Shown one piece after another: positions 43,486 to 47,461 of a DNA stretch of 47,461 nucleotides; positions within the stretch are counted from its first letter, which is position 1; every line of letters begins with the position of its first letter. The position numbers and the translations under genes are program-made. The stretch lies in the NCBI GenBank assembly GCA_025057275.1, contig JANWXQ010000102.1:1-47461 (forward strand). The letters run 5' to 3'. The notes beneath the pieces are model-generated. The model made no database searches. It saw only the letters and a list, made by a program, of their open reading frames with translations, and had not been told where the DNA came from. The DNA is from Chitinophagales bacterium. GTDB lineage: Bacteria > Bacteroidota > Bacteroidia > Chitinophagales > UBA10324.

Positions 43486-44375
43486 ACTGCAACGGGCTGA
43501 AAGGTTTCCGAAGCCAGCAAAAGGACCTGGGTTAATCGTTCCCTATCCACACCGGTGGCCACGCCCATTTCATGAAAATATGCTACCATATTTTCCATGG
43601 GCATGTTGCCTACCAAATGATCAGCGGCCATGGGGCAGCCGCCCAAACCGCGTAATGCACCGTCGAAGCGGCGACAGCCACAAGCCCAGGCCACATCCAT
43701 TTTCTCCCTCCAGCTTTGCGGCGTAGTATGAAGGTGCAACCCCAACGTTATGCCGCCGGCATGGGGCATCACGGCGGTCAGCACCTGCCGGATCAACGGT
43801 GCATCGGCAATGCCTGTGGTGTCGGCCAGCGAAACCCAGCGCACTTCCAGAGCAACCAGTTTTTCCAGCCATTGCAAAATGATTTCGGGATGCCAAGGGT
43901 CACCATACGGATTACCAAAAGCCATACTCAGGTAAACGACCAGGCGCTTGCCGTTTTTCTGACACAGACTCTGAATGTCCTCCACACGACCCAGCGATTC
44001 CTGAATGGAAGCATGGGCGTTTCGTTGCTGAAAGGTTTCCGACAGGGAAAAAGGAAATCCGATGTAGCTGATGGATTCGTAGGCGACGGCCTGCTGGGCA
44101 CCGCGGCTGTTAGCCACGATGACGAGCAGGGCGCTTTTATCCGGCGACCAGTTCAGCGCCCGGATCACCTCTGCCGTATCGGCCATTTGGGGTATGGCTT
44201 TCGGGGAAACAAAGCTGCCGCAGTCCAGTGTGTCGAATCCTACCTCCAATAAGGCATTGAGGTAACGGATTTTTTTTTCGGTGGGAATAAAATAATCCAG
44301 CCCCTGCATGGCATCTCGGGGACATTCAATCAGCTTAACGGATGCAGCAGAAACCGGAGTTTGTTCCATATCCAA
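43482..44375 (-). CDS. Hydroxymethylglutaryl-CoA lyase
   Basis: Splits HMG-CoA into acetyl-CoA and acetoacetate, the last step of leucine breakdown. It has 297 residues as a TIM barrel. Active-site residues are visible: Arg20-Asp21 (CPRDAMQG), His214 and His216 (LGLHLHTTP) as metal ligands, and Cys247 in the signature DGALRGLGGCPMA. SFVSPKAIPQMADTAEV also matches the family. Its acetoacetate product could feed ScoAB encoded about 1.1 kb away, although yggS and DUF4296 lie between them. It is 99 bp downstream of purM on the same strand. Confidence 0.94.
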   Translation of the reverse strand: MDMEQTPVSAASVKLIECPRDAMQGLDYFIPTEKKIRYLNALLEVGFDTLDCGSFVSPKAIPQMADTAEVIRALNWSPDKSALLVIVANSRGAQQAVAYESISYIGFPFSLSETFQQRNAHASIQESLGRVEDIQSLCQKNGKRLVVYLSMAFGNPYGDPWHPEIILQWLEKLVALEVRWVSLADTTGIADAPLIRQVLTAVMPHAGGITLGLHLHTTPQSWREKMDVAWACGCRRFDGALRGLGGCPMAADHLVGNMPMENMVAYFHEMGVATGVDRERLTQVLLLASETFQPVAV

Positions 44376-44474
44376 ACAAAACTAATCGGAAATCGGCGCC
44401 TACAGCAAGGGCGTTGATCTCCACATTCCGGACTTCATCACCATGCAATGCGTTTGTCCGATGGTTGCAAGCTT

Positions 44475-45641
44475 TCAATAATCCACTGTTTCCTGCTCTA
44501 TGGTCAATGTCAGCCTTGGCCGCTCCGAAGAATTGACCCTGCCGATGATGCGGGCTTCTATGCGAAACGCCGCTGCAAGGGCTATCAGTTTTTCGGCAAT
44601 AGGTTCGGTGCAATACACTTCCAAACGGTGCCCCATGTTGTACACGGCATACAGTTCTTTCCATGAGGACCGGCTTTCCCGACGGATCAGCTCAAACACC
44701 GGAGGCAGGGGAAACAGGTTGTCTTTCACCACGTGCAGCTGATCGATGAAGTGCAATACCTTGGTTTGGCCTCCACCGGTGCAATGAATAATGCCGCTGA
44801 CGGAATCAATATAGTTTTCGTGTATTTCCCGGAGCAAAGGCACATAGGTCCGGGTCGGTGAGAGCAACAAAGCGGCAACCGTATGGTTGGCATAGGTATC
44901 GGACAGCAGATGCGAGCCGCAGTAAATCAGCCTGGGGTCTGTAGCCGGGTCAACGGTTTCGGGATAGCGTTGTCCATAAAGCGGCTGCAGCACATCGTGG
45001 CGGGCGCTGGTAAGTCCATTGCAACCGATCCCGCTGTTGTAAGCACGCTCGTAGGTAGTCTGGCCAAACGATGCAAAACCTACGATCAGGTCGCCGGCCC
45101 GAATCTCGTTTTTTACTATTCGATTGCGAGGCAGGCGGCAGGTTAGTGTGCCGTCAACGGTAAGGGTGCGCACCGCATCGCCTACATCGGCGGTTTCGCC
45201 GCCCATGTAGTGCAGGTGTACGCCAAAGGGTTCCAGATCGGCGGCAGCCTCCAGGGTGCCCTCCACCAAAGCGTTGAGCACCGCTCCCGGCACCAGATGG
45301 CGGTTGCGGTTGATCAGGGAACAGAAGGCCAGATGCTGCGGCGCTCCGGTGCAGAACACGTCGTCGGTGTTCATGACGACTACATCCCGGGCAATGCCTT
45401 TCCAAACAGACAGGTCACCGGTTTCTTTCCACCACAAATAAGCGAGCACGGCTTTGGTACCGGCGCCATCGCCATGCACCAGCATGGCCCAGTCATCGTT
45501 GCCGGTGAGTACATCGGGATACAGGCGACAAAAGGCTCGGTGAAAAAGCGGCTGAGGAAGCCGGCCAACGGCGGCATGCACTTCCTCTTTGGATGCGCTC
45601 ACGCCCCGTTGCGAGTAGAGGGGATCATCTGCGGGGGTCAC
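44475..45641 (-). CDS. purM: Phosphoribosylformylglycinamidine cyclo-ligase (AIR synthetase)
   Basis: Makes aminoimidazole ribotide in purine synthesis. It has 388 residues from GTG 45641; the frame runs further into the end of eno, but the protein proper starts with the typical DDPLYSQRGVSASKEEVHAAV. The ATP-binding region has HGDGAGTKAVLAYLWWKET and ARDVVVMNTDDVFCTGA; the C-terminal domain has HCTGGGQTKVLHF and YNMGHRLEVYC. The length and the KETG form are those of Bacteroidota PurM, somewhat longer than the E. coli protein. It starts 11 bp after the eno stop, so it is probably in the eno operon. Confidence 0.95.
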   Translation of the reverse strand: MTPADDPLYSQRGVSASKEEVHAAVGRLPQPLFHRAFCRLYPDVLTGNDDWAMLVHGDGAGTKAVLAYLWWKETGDLSVWKGIARDVVVMNTDDVFCTGAPQHLAFCSLINRNRHLVPGAVLNALVEGTLEAAADLEPFGVHLHYMGGETADVGDAVRTLTVDGTLTCRLPRNRIVKNEIRAGDLIVGFASFGQTTYERAYNSGIGCNGLTSARHDVLQPLYGQRYPETVDPATDPRLIYCGSHLLSDTYANHTVAALLLSPTRTYVPLLREIHENYIDSVSGIIHCTGGGQTKVLHFIDQLHVVKDNLFPLPPVFELIRRESRSSWKELYAVYNMGHRLEVYCTEPIAEKLIALAAAFRIEARIIGRVNSSERPRLTLTIEQETVDY

Positions 45642-45652
45642 GGGGCTAAGGG

Positions 45653-47461
<1,809 letters not shown>

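Overview
The window is a dense, almost entirely coding stretch of a Bacteroidota chromosome. The assignment rests on genes largely restricted to that phylum (DUF3098, DUF4296, DUF4783, DUF5522 and DUF5723 families), secreted proteins with type IX secretion (T9SS) C-terminal sorting domains, PKD- and CUB-type extracellular repeats, a Bacteroidota-type -7 promoter element (TAnnTTTG) in front of many genes, and few clear Shine-Dalgarno sites. 4-Hydroxyphenylpyruvate dioxygenase (O2-dependent) and HMG-CoA lyase suggest an aerobic heterotroph from an environmental lineage. The sequence does not let me name the order or genus. I see no tRNA, rRNA, CRISPR array, insertion sequence or prophage. No gene-free stretch exceeds 300 bases; the longest (4033-4288) is the divergent htrA/dapF promoter region.

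Layout. 1-4032 (-): a truncated beta-helix/PKD surface protein and the periplasmic protease HtrA. 4289-6456 (+): dapF, overlapped by a deiodinase-like thioredoxin-fold protein with a T9SS tail. 6500-8679 (-): fmt and the muramidase namZ. 8740-9963 (+): a LolC/E-type permease. 9947-16193 (-): gpmI, a lipoprotein, an NlpC/P60 peptidase, NAD(P)HX repair enzyme, purB and a Cys-rich DUF5522 protein. 16286-25523 (+): DUF4783, nadC, SUI1/YciH, dnaE, a small orphan, trxA, DUF58 and a repetitive tail-fibre-like surface protein. 25588-29149 (-): ftsX and DUF3098 separated by a CUB-domain secreted protein. 29292-32087 (+): leuS. 32156-34758 (-): a TlpA-like lipoprotein and a DUF5723 outer-membrane protein. 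34861-35307 (+): a lipoprotein. 35301-37961 (-): alaS. 38072-39043 (+): an M23 peptidase. 39160-42815 (-): a 24-residue Lys-rich protein, a lipocalin-like protein, hppD, scoB, scoA and DUF4296. 42838-43485 (+): a PLP-homeostasis protein. 43482-46939 (-): HMG-CoA lyase, purM and eno. 47061-end (+): the start of another secreted protein.

Functionally this is mostly housekeeping: translation (fmt, leuS, alaS, yciH), replication (dnaE), glycolysis (gpmI, eno), purine and NAD synthesis (purB, purM, nadC, nnr), and envelope and peptidoglycan work (dapF, namZ, NlpC/P60, M23, ftsX, htrA). HppD, ScoAB and HMG-CoA lyase converge on acetoacetate from tyrosine and leucine. Scattered among these are fast-evolving secreted surface proteins. 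I did not find a clearly new multi-gene system. The best leads are the Cys-for-Sec deiodinase-like secreted protein, the tiny lysine-rich protein with its own terminator, the repetitive tail-fibre-like protein, and the pattern of TAnnTTTG boxes so close to start codons that several mRNAs should be leaderless.
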